Assembly (NCBI GenBank): GCA_030754235.1
Contig: JASMAS010000046.1
Coordinates: 1-64,000 of the forward strand
Source of the DNA: Litorilituus sp.
Lineage (GTDB): Bacteria; Pseudomonadota; Gammaproteobacteria; Enterobacterales; Alteromonadaceae
Direction: 5' to 3'
DNA: 64,000 nucleotides
Under the pieces are notes generated by a model. The model saw nothing but the letters and a program-made list of their open reading frames with translations. It ran no database searches and was not told the DNA's origin. How positions within the stretch are numbered: position 1 is the first letter of the stretch; the number at the start of each line of letters is the position of its first letter. Shown one piece after another: positions 1 to 8,131 of this stretch. The translations under genes and the position numbers were made by a program.

Positions 1-41
1 GCTTTCTTGATGTAACGAGACGTGGCTAAGCTACAAGCTTC

Positions 42-83
42 TTATCGGATAAGACCTGCAAAGGATGTTGATGTAAATGTCAT
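42..83 (-). CDS. possible 13-codon leader peptide or start of a broken gene
   Basis: An ATG at 83 on the minus strand follows an AAGGAGA ribosome site (91-97) with 7 bases between. It opens 13 codons (MTFTSTSFAGLIR) and stops at TAA (42-44). The same frame stays open after the stop to the window edge, so this may be a leader peptide, or the start of a longer gene interrupted by a stop. The rest lies outside the window. No function is recognised; the case rests on the strong ribosome site. Confidence 0.3.
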   Translation of the reverse strand: MTFTSTSFAGLIR

Positions 84-201
84 AATATTTTCTCCTTCAC
101 AGTTAGTTGATGAATTCACCTTCGAAATGATGTGGTGAATAATTGAACGAGCGCATATTAATCAAACTATAAACATAAAGCAATAAGTAATTGATAAATT
201 T

Positions 202-489
202 TTATACATCTGCGTTAATAGCAGTTATGAGGCACCACTTAAAAAAAACCAAAAAGAATTTTATATCATTTAAAACTTTGTATACGAACATACCATTTTT
301 GTGTAAATTCAATTCAATTAAGCTATCACACCCTGCTGATTTGTATTGGAAGGCAATATCCTCAATGTTCTTGCCGCTATAAGGTTCAACACCATCAGGT
401 ACAACATATAAAACTACTGTGTCCTTTGTATACCAATGATTTGCAGACTCTTTATTAATAAAGCGGTTTTTTGATCCCTTTTTTAAAAC
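202..489 (-). pseudogene. start-less coding remnant, unknown protein
   Basis: The minus strand is open for 95 codons, from just after a TAG at 490-492 to TAA at 202-204. The product reads like real protein in its middle (segments such as WYTKDTVVLYVVPDGVEPY and SAGCDSLIELNLH), but there is no ATG, GTG or TTG near the 5' end; the first in-frame TTG and ATG come deep inside. It lies 36 bases downstream of the esterase-like gene on the same strand. It is best read as the 3' remnant of a gene whose start was lost, or a gene broken by a frameshift or deletion. Family not recognised. A plus-strand frame at 191-382 is its shadow. Confidence 0.4.
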
Positions 490-525
490 CTAATTAATTA
501 GCAGAATAACTATTATAGATAAAGG

Positions 526-1677
526 TTACTCTTCTAAATCATGACTTTTATTTTTATATTCATCAAGAAAGTTACGATGCCTTTTTTTGTGCCAAGTTTG
601 CATTTTATCCGCAAGTTCCACAGCATCTTCTTGATGTTTTATTGCTTTTTTTAAATCACCTATTCGAGCATACGCACTAGCCAAGTTATGATGACTATAT
701 GCATCGTTAGGATATCTTTTAACCATATCTTTAAAAATACTTATCCCATCATTTTTAGATAAGGTGAGTAAATGAGCACCGAGTTTATTAAGAGCGTTTT
801 TTGGCGAAACTGTAAAGCCATATTTTTCTTTTGATAAGTACTCATAGTGCTTCACAATGGCTTCTACACCTTTTTGAGAAATTTTGGATGTTGGAGAAAG
901 ACCATTATGAATATCATCAAAAATATTTTCCACGCCAAAAATGACTGAAAGCAAAGGTAGTGACATAAAATAGCTTTCATTGTAATGCTTATAATGCCAA
1001 TCTAATTTTTCAGGGGCTGCCTCACTCAAAATAGTCTTCAGTTTTTTATAAGACTTCATTTGGTGTTCTTCTTTAACGTTAGTTCCATGACTAAAAAGTA
1101 AGAACCGTGGCTTATCATTTAGTTTTGCCAGTTTGCTACTGGACGTTGACAGTATATTTACATAATCATTCTTAAGCTCTGGACTTATCGCTATGTAGGC
1201 ATCAATCATGTTGGGTTTGTTGATAAGGCTTGATAGTACAATGGCTCCATTCTCTCTGAACCCACTCATAATTCTAAAACCATTCGTTCTATATTTATTA
1301 TCTAGCAATGGAAATAGCTGCTCATCAAAGAAATTTAGCAATGGTGTCGTTTTACCTGTTGCATCGAATAACCCTCCTACTTTATTACCTGCGACAGGAG
1401 TGACTATAATAGTTTTGAGCCAAGGCCATTCTCCATTATGGCTCATCCAATCATGCATCCCTCTTAAATAGGTATCAGATTTGGGATGCAAATCAAACAT
1501 CATCACATAAGATTTAGAAGTGTTTTTTGTATAACCAGAAGGAAGAATAACGTTAAAAACTAAAGGCTCTGAAAACTTAGAATGAATAATTTCTATTTGT
1601 TCCTGCTTACTAGCAGCATTGGAAATAAAACTGGTAAATAAAAGTATAAGTAGAATGTTTTTACTCAATATTTGCAT
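526..1677 (-). CDS. exported esterase-fold protein with C-terminal TPR, catalytic residues missing
   Basis: The protein has 383 residues and an N-terminal signal peptide (about 1-22), so it is probably periplasmic. Residues 30-260 follow the layout of putative esterases of the EsteraseD/IroE alpha-beta hydrolase type (FNVILPSGYT near 41, then the strand and helix after the expected nucleophile). Residues 320-360 form a TPR-like helical pair (NLASAYARIGDLKKAI). The nucleophile elbow, normally G-x-S-x-G-G, reads G139-F-R-E-N-G, so the serine is replaced by arginine. The region where the family has its catalytic His (before SLPLLSVIFG) also has none. It is therefore probably not a hydrolase in the usual sense. 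The ribosome site AAGGAGGA supports this start. Confidence 0.7.
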   Translation of the reverse strand: MQILSKNILLILLFTSFISNAASKQEQIEIIHSKFSEPLVFNVILPSGYTKNTSKSYVMMFDLHPKSDTYLRGMHDWMSHNGEWPWLKTIIVTPVAGNKVGGLFDATGKTTPLLNFFDEQLFPLLDNKYRTNGFRIMSGFRENGAIVLSSLINKPNMIDAYIAISPELKNDYVNILSTSSSKLAKLNDKPRFLLFSHGTNVKEEHQMKSYKKLKTILSEAAPEKLDWHYKHYNESYFMSLPLLSVIFGVENIFDDIHNGLSPTSKISQKGVEAIVKHYEYLSKEKYGFTVSPKNALNKLGAHLLTLSKNDGISIFKDMVKRYPNDAYSHHNLASAYARIGDLKKAIKHQEDAVELADKMQTWHKKRHRNFLDEYKNKSHDLEE

Positions 1678-2013
1678 AAATCCTCCTTAATTTTTGAGTT
1701 TTACAAAAGTTGTTTATTTATAACACATACAAATTACGAAGCAACAGGTAGATAATTTAGCTAACATTACCTAAATACTACAAGCATTAACAAAAGTCCA
1801 AGGGAGTTTAGGCTCTAAAGCGGTGAATGTTTTATGACCGTTCTGTAGCCAAGCGGATCATATAAAGGTGAAGGTCAATTTTATCTGGTGATTGCTAATG
1901 CCAAACATTATAAGCAATCACACGAGAACTAATTTAATGGTAAACTTTGCATTGGGTAATGAGTTGCTTATCATCTATGACAAAACACATAGCTGTGTTT
2001 ATTTAGCCATAAC
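1678..2013. other. gene-free interval with two inverted repeats
   Basis: No gene is seen between the esterase-like gene and orn. A perfect 9-bp inverted repeat GTGATTGCT / AGCAATCAC lies at 1888-1896 and 1913-1921, with a 16-base loop. A second, AAACACA / TGTGTTT, lies at 1983-1989 and 1994-2000, 14 bases past the orn stop codon, and may serve as the orn terminator, although its T run is short. The function of the first is unknown. Confidence 0.45.
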
Positions 2014-2559
2014 TTAGCGTTTAAAAAAATGTTTTTGGTAAACTTTTAATTCCGCGATTGACTCTCTAATATCATCTAGTGCCAAATGCGCTCCCGTTTT
2101 TTCCACCTTATCTAACACCTCAGGTTTCCAACGACGTGCGAGCTCTTTCACAGTGCTAACATCTAAATTTCGATAGTGAAAACAATCTTCAAAGTCAGGC
2201 ATATACTTATTAATGAAACGTCTGTCTTGCCCTATGCTATTACCACACATAGGCGATTTACCTTTAGGAACATACTGCTCAACAAACTTAATGGTTTGCG
2301 CTGTCGCATCCGCTAAACTGACTTTGCTATCTCGGCAACGCTGTGTTAAACCAGATTTGCCATGATGTTCAATACACCACTGGCTCATATTGTCCAACAC
2401 CTCATCACTTTGATGGATAGCAAAAACAGGGCCTTCGGCCAGAATAGTTAACTGACTATCTGTCACGATAGTAGCAATCTCTAGAATCACATCCACTTCA
2501 GGCTCTAATCCTGTCATTTCTAAATCAAGCCAAACTAGATTTGTGTCGCTACACGTCAT
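2014..2559 (-). CDS. orn: oligoribonuclease
   Basis: Orn is a 3'-to-5' exonuclease of the DEDDh family that degrades 2-5 nt RNA fragments and linear di-GMP to mononucleotides in the cytoplasm. The 181-residue length is normal for the family. Motif I is [10 protein letters not shown] (D12, E14), and motif III with the catalytic His is [10 protein letters not shown] (H158, D162 or D163). The gene is divergent from rsgA, the usual orn / rsgA-psd layout of gammaproteobacteria. It matters here because the window also encodes cyclic-di-GMP proteins whose breakdown product pGpG is an Orn substrate. Identification is firm. Confidence 0.97.
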   Translation of the reverse strand: MTCSDTNLVWLDLEMTGLEPEVDVILEIATIVTDSQLTILAEGPVFAIHQSDEVLDNMSQWCIEHHGKSGLTQRCRDSKVSLADATAQTIKFVEQYVPKGKSPMCGNSIGQDRRFINKYMPDFEDCFHYRNLDVSTVKELARRWKPEVLDKVEKTGAHLALDDIRESIAELKVYQKHFFKR

Positions 2560-2651
2560 AAATTTCCCTTAAAAATTGCACAAGCATTCAACATTAATTA
2601 TTAGTATAATAACTGACAACTACCTAGGATTAAATAAAATGATCAACTCTT

Positions 2652-3695
2652 GTGGCTAAGAAAAAACTGACTAAAGGTCAGCAACGACGTATTAAAGCAA
2701 ACCATGACAAAAAATTGCGCGCAAAAACAGATAAAGTACAATGGTCGGATAATGATTTAGGCGAAGCTCAGCAAGGAACAGTGATTAGCCGGTTTGGCCA
2801 GCATGCTGATGTTGAGTCTGCTGATGGTCATATATATCGGTGTAATTTACGTCGCTCCATTAGCTCTCTAGTGTGTGGTGACAAAGTTCAATGGCGTTTA
2901 GGTAAAGAAACTCAGCACAGTATTTGCGGTATAATAGAAGCCGCACATGAGCGTGAATCTGTATTAAGCCGCCCAGATGTATACGATGGCGTCAAACCCA
3001 TTGCTGCCAATATCAGTCAAATATTAATTGTTTCATCACTATTACCCGCTTTTAACAGTGATATTATTGACCGTTACCTTGTTGCCGCTGAACAAACAGG
3101 CATTACCCCAGTTATTGTGCTTAATAAAACTGATTTACTTGCCCAGGTTAGCCAAAGTGAACGAGATAATATTGAACAACAGCTACAAATTTATCGCGAT
3201 ATTGGCTATCAAGTACTATATGTCAGCAGTCATACTAATGAGGGTATTGACGCGATTAAGGTGCAGTTAAGCCAACATACCAGTATTTTTGTTGGCCAAT
3301 CTGGGGTAGGTAAATCTACCTTGGTGAATGCCTTAATGCCAAACTTAGGATTAATCACCCAAGAAGTCTCTGAAAATTCAGGTTTAGGTCAACACACTAC
3401 CACAGTAGCGCGCTTATATCATTTTGATGATGGTGGTGATTTAATTGATTCACCGGGTATTCGTGAGTTTGGCCTATGGCATTTAACACCAGAACAGGTA
3501 TATCATGGTTTTAAAGAATTTGAAGAATTCATTGGTTTATGTAAATTCAGAGATTGCAAGCATCATAATGATCCCGGCTGTGCGCTTATTCAGGCTAGCA
3601 AAGACCATCAAATAAACCCAAAACGCTTAGCAAGCTTTCAGCGAATTCTTGCCAGTTTAGGTGACAATAAATTAACGTCACGATTCAACGATTAG
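2652..3695 (+). CDS. rsgA: ribosome small-subunit-dependent GTPase RsgA
   Basis: RsgA is a circularly permuted GTPase that assists late maturation of the 30S subunit. The 347-residue protein has a basic N-terminus (AKKKLTKGQQRRIKANHDKK), an OB-fold domain, then GTPase motifs in permuted order: G4 NKTD near 157, G1 GQSGVGKST at about 214-223, G3 DSPG near 265. The C-terminal zinc knuckle begins at C297 (CKFRDCKHHNDPGC). The start is GTG; its MAKKKLTKGQQRR sequence is typical of the family, and no better ATG lies nearby. It is followed after 29 bases by psd. Confidence 0.96.
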   Translation: MAKKKLTKGQQRRIKANHDKKLRAKTDKVQWSDNDLGEAQQGTVISRFGQHADVESADGHIYRCNLRRSISSLVCGDKVQWRLGKETQHSICGIIEAAHERESVLSRPDVYDGVKPIAANISQILIVSSLLPAFNSDIIDRYLVAAEQTGITPVIVLNKTDLLAQVSQSERDNIEQQLQIYRDIGYQVLYVSSHTNEGIDAIKVQLSQHTSIFVGQSGVGKSTLVNALMPNLGLITQEVSENSGLGQHTTTVARLYHFDDGGDLIDSPGIREFGLWHLTPEQVYHGFKEFEEFIGLCKFRDCKHHNDPGCALIQASKDHQINPKRLASFQRILASLGDNKLTSRFND

Positions 3696-3724
3696 TTATA
3701 CATTAACAGATAAAGGAAAAATAA

Positions 3725-4633
3725 GTGTCCTCACAGAACAGTCCCTCAGCAAACAAGCTTATTGATAGAATTAAAATAGCCTTGCAATATGCAATGCCTA
3801 AACATGCCATTTCTCGCTTAGTAGGTAAATTAGCCGCGGCTAAAATGGGCTGGCTAACAACAAAGCTCATAGAAATATTCATCAAAACCTATGACATTAA
3901 TATGGCTGAAGCAAAATTAAAAAAAGCCAGTGATTTTGCAACGTTTAATGACTTTTTCACCCGCGAATTAGAAGAAGGCGCTCGTACTATAGACCAAGAT
4001 AGCAGCACCTTATGTTATCCTGTCGATGGCGCTATTTCACAACAAGGTGACATAGTTGAAGGAAAGTTAATTCAAGCAAAAGGTTTTAATTACTCATTAA
4101 CTGCTTTGCTTGGGGGTGATGCAAGAACTGCGGCACCATTTCAACAAGGCAAATTCTCTTGTATTTATCTTTCTCCTCAAGACTACCATCGTATTCATAT
4201 GCCAATGGTGGCAACGTTAAGGGAAATGATTTATGTGCCCGGTGAACTTTTTTCGGTAAACCCATTAACTGCAAACAATGTGCCGGACCTATTTGCTAGA
4301 AACGAAAGGGTTGTGACCATTTTTGATACTGAGTATGGCTCCATGGCTATGGTTTTAGTTGGAGCGACTATAGTTGCCAGTATTGAAACAACATGGGCAG
4401 GAACCATTACACCACCGGCAGGTAAAGACATTTTCAGATGGCAATACCCTGCAAAAGGTATAGATGCCATTACCTTTAACAAAGGCGATGAAATGGGACG
4501 TTTTAAATTAGGCTCAACTGTAGTTTGTACTTTCTCACCGAAAATGATCGAATTCACCCCAGATGCTGGCCCTGAAACAGTGACTCGCTTAGGTGAGCAT
4601 TATGCAAGCTTACTTAACGAAAAAAACAGCTAA
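3725..4633 (+). CDS. psd: phosphatidylserine decarboxylase proenzyme
   Basis: Psd makes phosphatidylethanolamine by decarboxylating phosphatidylserine at the inner membrane. The proenzyme cleaves itself at an LGST motif, seen here as L262-G263-S264-T265, where S264 becomes the pyruvoyl group of the alpha chain. Other conserved elements are the FFTREL segment near 79 and [13 protein letters not shown] in the middle. The length of 302 residues is slightly longer than the E. coli-type protein. The start codon is GTG preceded by AAAGGAAAA. It probably forms an operon with rsgA. Confidence 0.96.
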   Translation: MSSQNSPSANKLIDRIKIALQYAMPKHAISRLVGKLAAAKMGWLTTKLIEIFIKTYDINMAEAKLKKASDFATFNDFFTRELEEGARTIDQDSSTLCYPVDGAISQQGDIVEGKLIQAKGFNYSLTALLGGDARTAAPFQQGKFSCIYLSPQDYHRIHMPMVATLREMIYVPGELFSVNPLTANNVPDLFARNERVVTIFDTEYGSMAMVLVGATIVASIETTWAGTITPPAGKDIFRWQYPAKGIDAITFNKGDEMGRFKLGSTVVCTFSPKMIEFTPDAGPETVTRLGEHYASLLNEKNS

Positions 4634-4958
4634 GGTCGCTCAACCTTTCATGCTCAAATTTGATTCAAATGAAATGCTTTATGCGCACAGCGCTTAGAAT
4701 GTAGAATACTTGTTCTATGTAAATTCCCTGCCACAAAGAGCAAAAAGCATTTAACAAATCTAAAGGGCCGCGTTTGTTGGCTATTTTTACTACGTTATCG
4801 CCTTTGCAATGTGCAATAACCACACTGCAAAGGCTCTAGCTTATATAAATAGCCAACAATTCACTAAAAAAATAATCCACAAAGATCAACGCCATAACAA
4901 ACCAAGAAAAATAAACACTTGCTCATTAATTCAACAGCGTATAGGATAAACCCTTAAT
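4634..4958. other. gene-free interval upstream of the BlaI-type gene
   Basis: This stretch between psd and the BlaI-type operator holds no supported gene. Its notable content is a nested inverted repeat at 4774-4859, described separately. The rest is AT-rich sequence with no clear signal. Confidence 0.4.
4774..4859. repeat. nested inverted repeat (two-tier hairpin)
   Basis: The outer arms TTGTTGGCTATTT (4774-4786) and AAATAGCCAACAA (4847-4859) are a perfect 13-bp inverted repeat. Inside lies a second stem, GCCTTTGCA (4800-4808) with TGCAAAGGC (4826-4834), which extends inward with one mismatch to a 7-base loop. The whole could fold as a long cruciform or RNA hairpin. It has no T tract and is 140 bases past psd. 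It may be a small mobile repeat of the genome or a regulatory RNA structure; this window holds only one copy. Confidence 0.55.
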
Positions 4959-4980
4959 TGTTACGAGTGTATTCGTAACA
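4959..4980. promoter_or_regulatory. palindromic operator candidate for the BlaI-type repressor
   Basis: TGTTACGA (4959-4966) and TCGTAACA (4973-4980) form a perfect 8-bp inverted repeat with a 6-base spacer. It lies 58 bases before the preferred BlaI-type start. BlaI/MecI repressors bind dyads in front of their own operon, so autoregulation is inferred. The half-site differs from the classic TACA / TGTA core, so the match is by position and symmetry only. Confidence 0.5.
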
Positions 4981-5038
4981 TAACTTAAATTTGCATTACG
5001 GCTCGCCTATCAGGAAAGCCGATATTTTAGGAAAGAAA

Positions 5039-5419
5039 ATGGTACGTGAAAAATCAGCAGTAAAGCCAACAGAAGCTGAACTGACTTTACTGAATATTCT
5101 CTGGAAAATAGGCCCAGCAACAGTTAGGCAAGTACATGAAACAGTCAGTGCAACTCAAAAAACTGGCTATACAACGGTATTGAAAATACTGCAAATCATG
5201 CATGAGAAGTCTCTTGTCATTCGCGACGAAAGTAATCGTGCTCATGTCTATGCTGCGGCGAATAGTGAAACACATACACAGTCATCATTAATCAAAGATT
5301 TAATCAGTAAAGCCTTTGGCGGCTCAACATCAAAATTAATCATGCGAGCAATTGATGAGTCAACTTCTGCAGAAGAGATTAACGATATTCGCCAACTACT
5401 TAATTCGTTAGAAAAATAA
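5039..5419 (+). CDS. BlaI/MecI/CopY-family transcriptional repressor
   Basis: This is a winged-helix dimeric repressor of about 126 residues. Residues 8-80 match the BlaI fold (PTEAELTLLNILWKIGPATVRQVHE, then TGYTTVLKILQIMHEKSLV). The frame is open further upstream from a TTG at 4991, but the ATG at 5039 follows AGGAAAG at a good distance and gives the normal family length. The M56 protease gene starts 15 bases after its stop, the standard repressor-sensor pairing in which the protease triggers release of the repressor. No beta-lactamase or copper gene is nearby, so its targets are probably its own operon and genes elsewhere. Confidence 0.9.
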   Translation: MVREKSAVKPTEAELTLLNILWKIGPATVRQVHETVSATQKTGYTTVLKILQIMHEKSLVIRDESNRAHVYAAANSETHTQSSLIKDLISKAFGGSTSKLIMRAIDESTSAEEINDIRQLLNSLEK

Positions 5420-5434
5420 GTTTAATGTTTAATA

Positions 5435-7441
5435 ATGCTAGAGCCACTATTTAATAGTCCTTTTTTATACAGTTTATCACTAACATTATTGCACTTTTTG
5501 TGGCAAGGCGTGTTAGTGGCTCTTGTTTTAAAGTCAGCTCTACTGATTATCGACAAAAATGAACCGCAATTACGTTATGCGTTATCATCACTAGCAATGC
5601 TAACAAATTCCTTACTCCCTTTGGTAACCTTTAGCATTATTTATCGCGCCGAATTAGCCTTTTCAAGTGTTAATACTAATGTACTAACTTTAACGAAACT
5701 AATACAAGAACTAAACCAGACAGAAACCTTCTTTACTTATCAAGAGTTGGTAGGTGTTTTTTCCTCTATGTTGCCTTATATAGCAATATTTTGGCTGGCA
5801 ACGGTAACCTTATTAGCAGGGAAGTTATTGCTTGAAATTTATAATGTCAATAGGTTGCCTCAACAAGGCTGTATTGAGCCTAGTGCGCAATTATCACTGC
5901 GATTTACTGAGCTAGCAAAGCAAGTTAATTTAACTATTGCACCCAAATTATTAATTTCACTTAAAGTCGATGTGCCAATGGCAATAGGTTGGCTTAAGCC
6001 TGTCGTGTTAATTCCAGCAAGCATGATCAGTGGTTTAAATAACGCACAATTAGAAATGTTAATATTACATGAACTTGCCCATATCCGCCGTTATGATTAC
6101 TTAGTAAATTTCTTACAAACGTTTGTAGAAATACTCTTATTTTTCCACCCCGCAGTGCTGTGGATTTCTAAACAAATGCGCAACGAGCGTGAATATTGTA
6201 GTGATGATATTGCTGTGCAACATTGTGGTGATGCTGTTGCTTACGCACACACGCTAGCCGACACCGCGACACTATGTACCAAATCACATCATCAGCATAC
6301 TATACCTAGCATGGCAATGGCTGCGTCAGGTGGCGACTTAAAGCAACGTGTTGTTCGTTTAGTTGATCATCACTGTGCCCCCCAAAACAATATAAGTAAA
6401 TGGTTTGCCAGCGCTACCATCATTTTTTCGATATTATTACTCTCTAGCAAACAGCTACTAACCATGCCTTTACTTGATATTTGGCATAAAAAATCTCCAT
6501 GGCAAGCTAACACTGATGCCATAATAAATGGCAACTCATTACCAGATAAAACAGTAACAACTTGGGTCAATAACACATTATCAAACCAATTACCGAATAC
6601 CTCTATTGCCAATCAATTATTAACAGCGGAGCAAAAAAGTGAAGCTGAAAATACAACACGTCAACAAAAACTAAAAACAACGAACAAAATTAGCTTAACA
6701 GCCTCGTCAAACGATAGTACACCAACCTTAAAGGGCAATAACAAAAAGCAAACGTCTACCCGATTTAGTCACTTAACAAAAGCCAAGTTCACTCCTGCTA
6801 CCCCTTTAAACAAGACAAAGCAAAGCCAAAGCGTTTCTATGGTTGAAAAAGCCTTTGAAAGAACGGACTCTCACCACCAAAACTCATCGATAATCAATCC
6901 TTACGCAGAAGAATTAGCTCAGTTAGCGGCAGACACAGTAAACTTACCACCAAGAGATTTACTTACAACCACAAACCAACAGATATCTCACGACATCATC
7001 GAACAACGTCAGTCAAATAATGCTGTTACACCAAAGCAAATCACACTAAGAAAGAACTTATTCTCTGACAATGAAAGTTTACAAGATAACCGCCTGCCTA
7101 ATTCAGATATTTCCTCATTACCATCATCAAGCAGCCTAGATGACATGACAAAAAGTTCTGAACCCCTATGGCATGAAGCCCAACAAATTAAGTCTGTTGA
7201 TCCTGTTTACCCCTCTGTTGCAAAACGAAAGGGAATTGAAATAGAAGTTAAAGTTAATTTTACTATTGATGTCAACGGCAACATTAAAGATATTAACTTT
7301 GCTCGTCAAAACAAAGTTAATTACTTTAAAGGGGCTATTCGTAATGCCGTAAGAAAATGGCGCTTCCAACCTGCAAAACTTGATGGTTTACCCGTAGAAA
7401 GCCAAATGTCAAAAGTATTTGCTTTTAGCTTAAAAAGCTAG
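5435..7441 (+). CDS. BlaR1/MecR1-type M56 metalloprotease with TonB-like C-terminal domain
   Basis: A 668-residue integral membrane zinc protease. The N-terminal third holds hydrophobic segments (about 5-30, 35-60, 105-135). The active site is H212-E-L-A-H216 (ILHELAHIRRYDYLVN), followed by a membrane segment and NEREYCSDD. After about residue 320 comes another membrane segment, then a long polar linker (370-570). The C-terminal 90 residues are a TonB_C domain (VDPVYPSVAKRKGIEIEVKV, ending WRFQPAKLDGLPVESQ). M56-TonB fusions are known in Proteobacteria. There is no penicillin-binding sensor domain as in staphylococcal BlaR1, so the signal is probably not a beta-lactam. It is co-transcribed with the BlaI-type repressor. 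Confidence 0.9.
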   Translation: MLEPLFNSPFLYSLSLTLLHFLWQGVLVALVLKSALLIIDKNEPQLRYALSSLAMLTNSLLPLVTFSIIYRAELAFSSVNTNVLTLTKLIQELNQTETFFTYQELVGVFSSMLPYIAIFWLATVTLLAGKLLLEIYNVNRLPQQGCIEPSAQLSLRFTELAKQVNLTIAPKLLISLKVDVPMAIGWLKPVVLIPASMISGLNNAQLEMLILHELAHIRRYDYLVNFLQTFVEILLFFHPAVLWISKQMRNEREYCSDDIAVQHCGDAVAYAHTLADTATLCTKSHHQHTIPSMAMAASGGDLKQRVVRLVDHHCAPQNNISKWFASATIIFSILLLSSKQLLTMPLLDIWHKKSPWQANTDAIINGNSLPDKTVTTWVNNTLSNQLPNTSIANQLLTAEQKSEAENTTRQQKLKTTNKISLTASSNDSTPTLKGNNKKQTSTRFSHLTKAKFTPATPLNKTKQSQSVSMVEKAFERTDSHHQNSSIINPYAEELAQLAADTVNLPPRDLLTTTNQQISHDIIEQRQSNNAVTPKQITLRKNLFSDNESLQDNRLPNSDISSLPSSSSLDDMTKSSEPLWHEAQQIKSVDPVYPSVAKRKGIEIEVKVNFTIDVNGNIKDINFARQNKVNYFKGAIRNAVRKWRFQPAKLDGLPVESQMSKVFAFSLKS

Positions 7442-7463
7442 CCCGTAAAATGAGCGCAATAAA

Positions 7464-7958
7464 CTAAAAGTCACGAGATTTACTAAACTTTGCTTTACGA
7501 CCCTGTATCACTTTTTGCCATTTTTTTTGTTGCTCTGTATTGAGCACGTTGAAAATAGCATTTCTAGTTTTAGCTTTTTGTAAACCGGCTTGTTCAAAGT
7601 TAGCCTGATAACGACTTTGCAGTGCACTAAACGCTTGCTCATCAAAAATTTCAGCCTGAATTAATGCCTTAGCTTGTGTTTTAAATTGCTTCATTGTTGC
7701 TTGATTAGCTTTATGTTGCTCCTTGGCTTGCCTTTTTATCGCCTTAATTTTTTCTTGCTGTACGTCAGTCAAATCAAGCACTATACTCATCATTTTCATA
7801 CGGCCTTTGCCACCATGATGTCGCCCCTGCTCTGTTGTTACAGAGTTACCACCTTCATGAAACGCATAAGCATTTGAAAGAAATGGGAAAGACAATAAAG
7901 TACAAAATGCTGAAACAATTGAAACAGTACGGATATTTAACAGGGTGTATTTTTTCAT
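7464..7958 (-). CDS. Spy/CpxP-family periplasmic protein (LTxxQ motifs)
   Basis: A small periplasmic, helix-rich protein of about 164 residues. After the signal peptide (ending near SNAYA) come two LTxxQ-type motifs, LDLTDVQQEKIKAIK and FNVLNTEQQKKWQKV, the signature of CpxP and Spy. These proteins act as chaperones or as repressors of the CpxA sensor. The frame opens at 7982, but the ATG at 7958 has a GGAG ribosome site at the right distance and starts directly with MKKYTLL. The gene is divergent from cpxRA, as cpxP is in E. coli, and a CpxR-type box lies between. It is probably the CpxP equivalent. Confidence 0.85.
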   Translation of the reverse strand: MKKYTLLNIRTVSIVSAFCTLLSFPFLSNAYAFHEGGNSVTTEQGRHHGGKGRMKMMSIVLDLTDVQQEKIKAIKRQAKEQHKANQATMKQFKTQAKALIQAEIFDEQAFSALQSRYQANFEQAGLQKAKTRNAIFNVLNTEQQKKWQKVIQGRKAKFSKSRDF

Positions 7959-8034
7959 AATCGACTCCAAATAGTGAAACAAATATAACGCTAATCATTA
8001 TAGTGACTAAAATGCAAAGAAACGCAAAGCGAAT

Positions 8035-8050
8035 GTAAAGATTGAGTAAA
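8035..8050 (+). promoter_or_regulatory. CpxR-type box GTAAA-N6-GTAAA
   Basis: GTAAA at 8035-8039 and GTAAA at 8046-8050 are separated by 6 bases, which fits the known CpxR recognition pattern of two GTAAA repeats spaced by 4-8 bases. It lies between the divergent CpxP-like gene and cpxR, about 80 bases from each. Autoregulation of both is inferred. Confidence 0.6.
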
Positions 8051-8131
8051 GCTTGAAACTAAGGAGAACAATAGGATAATAATTAGGCTAAAATAGCTTC
8101 TTTTACGTTAGTAATATACATCGAGGTTGAC

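Noticed and set aside
191-382. A 63-codon plus-strand frame at the left edge
   Set aside because: It overlaps the minus-strand coding remnant at 202-489, which has better protein-like composition; no ribosome site is seen for the plus-strand frame.
1888-1921. The GTGATTGCT / AGCAATCAC repeat as a terminator of the esterase-like or orn gene
   Set aside because: It is over 90 bases from the orn stop codon, lies upstream of the esterase-like gene, and has a 16-base loop and no T tract.
5039-7441. A beta-lactam resistance system
   Set aside because: The repressor and M56 protease resemble BlaI/BlaR1, but there is no penicillin-binding sensor domain and no beta-lactamase gene nearby.
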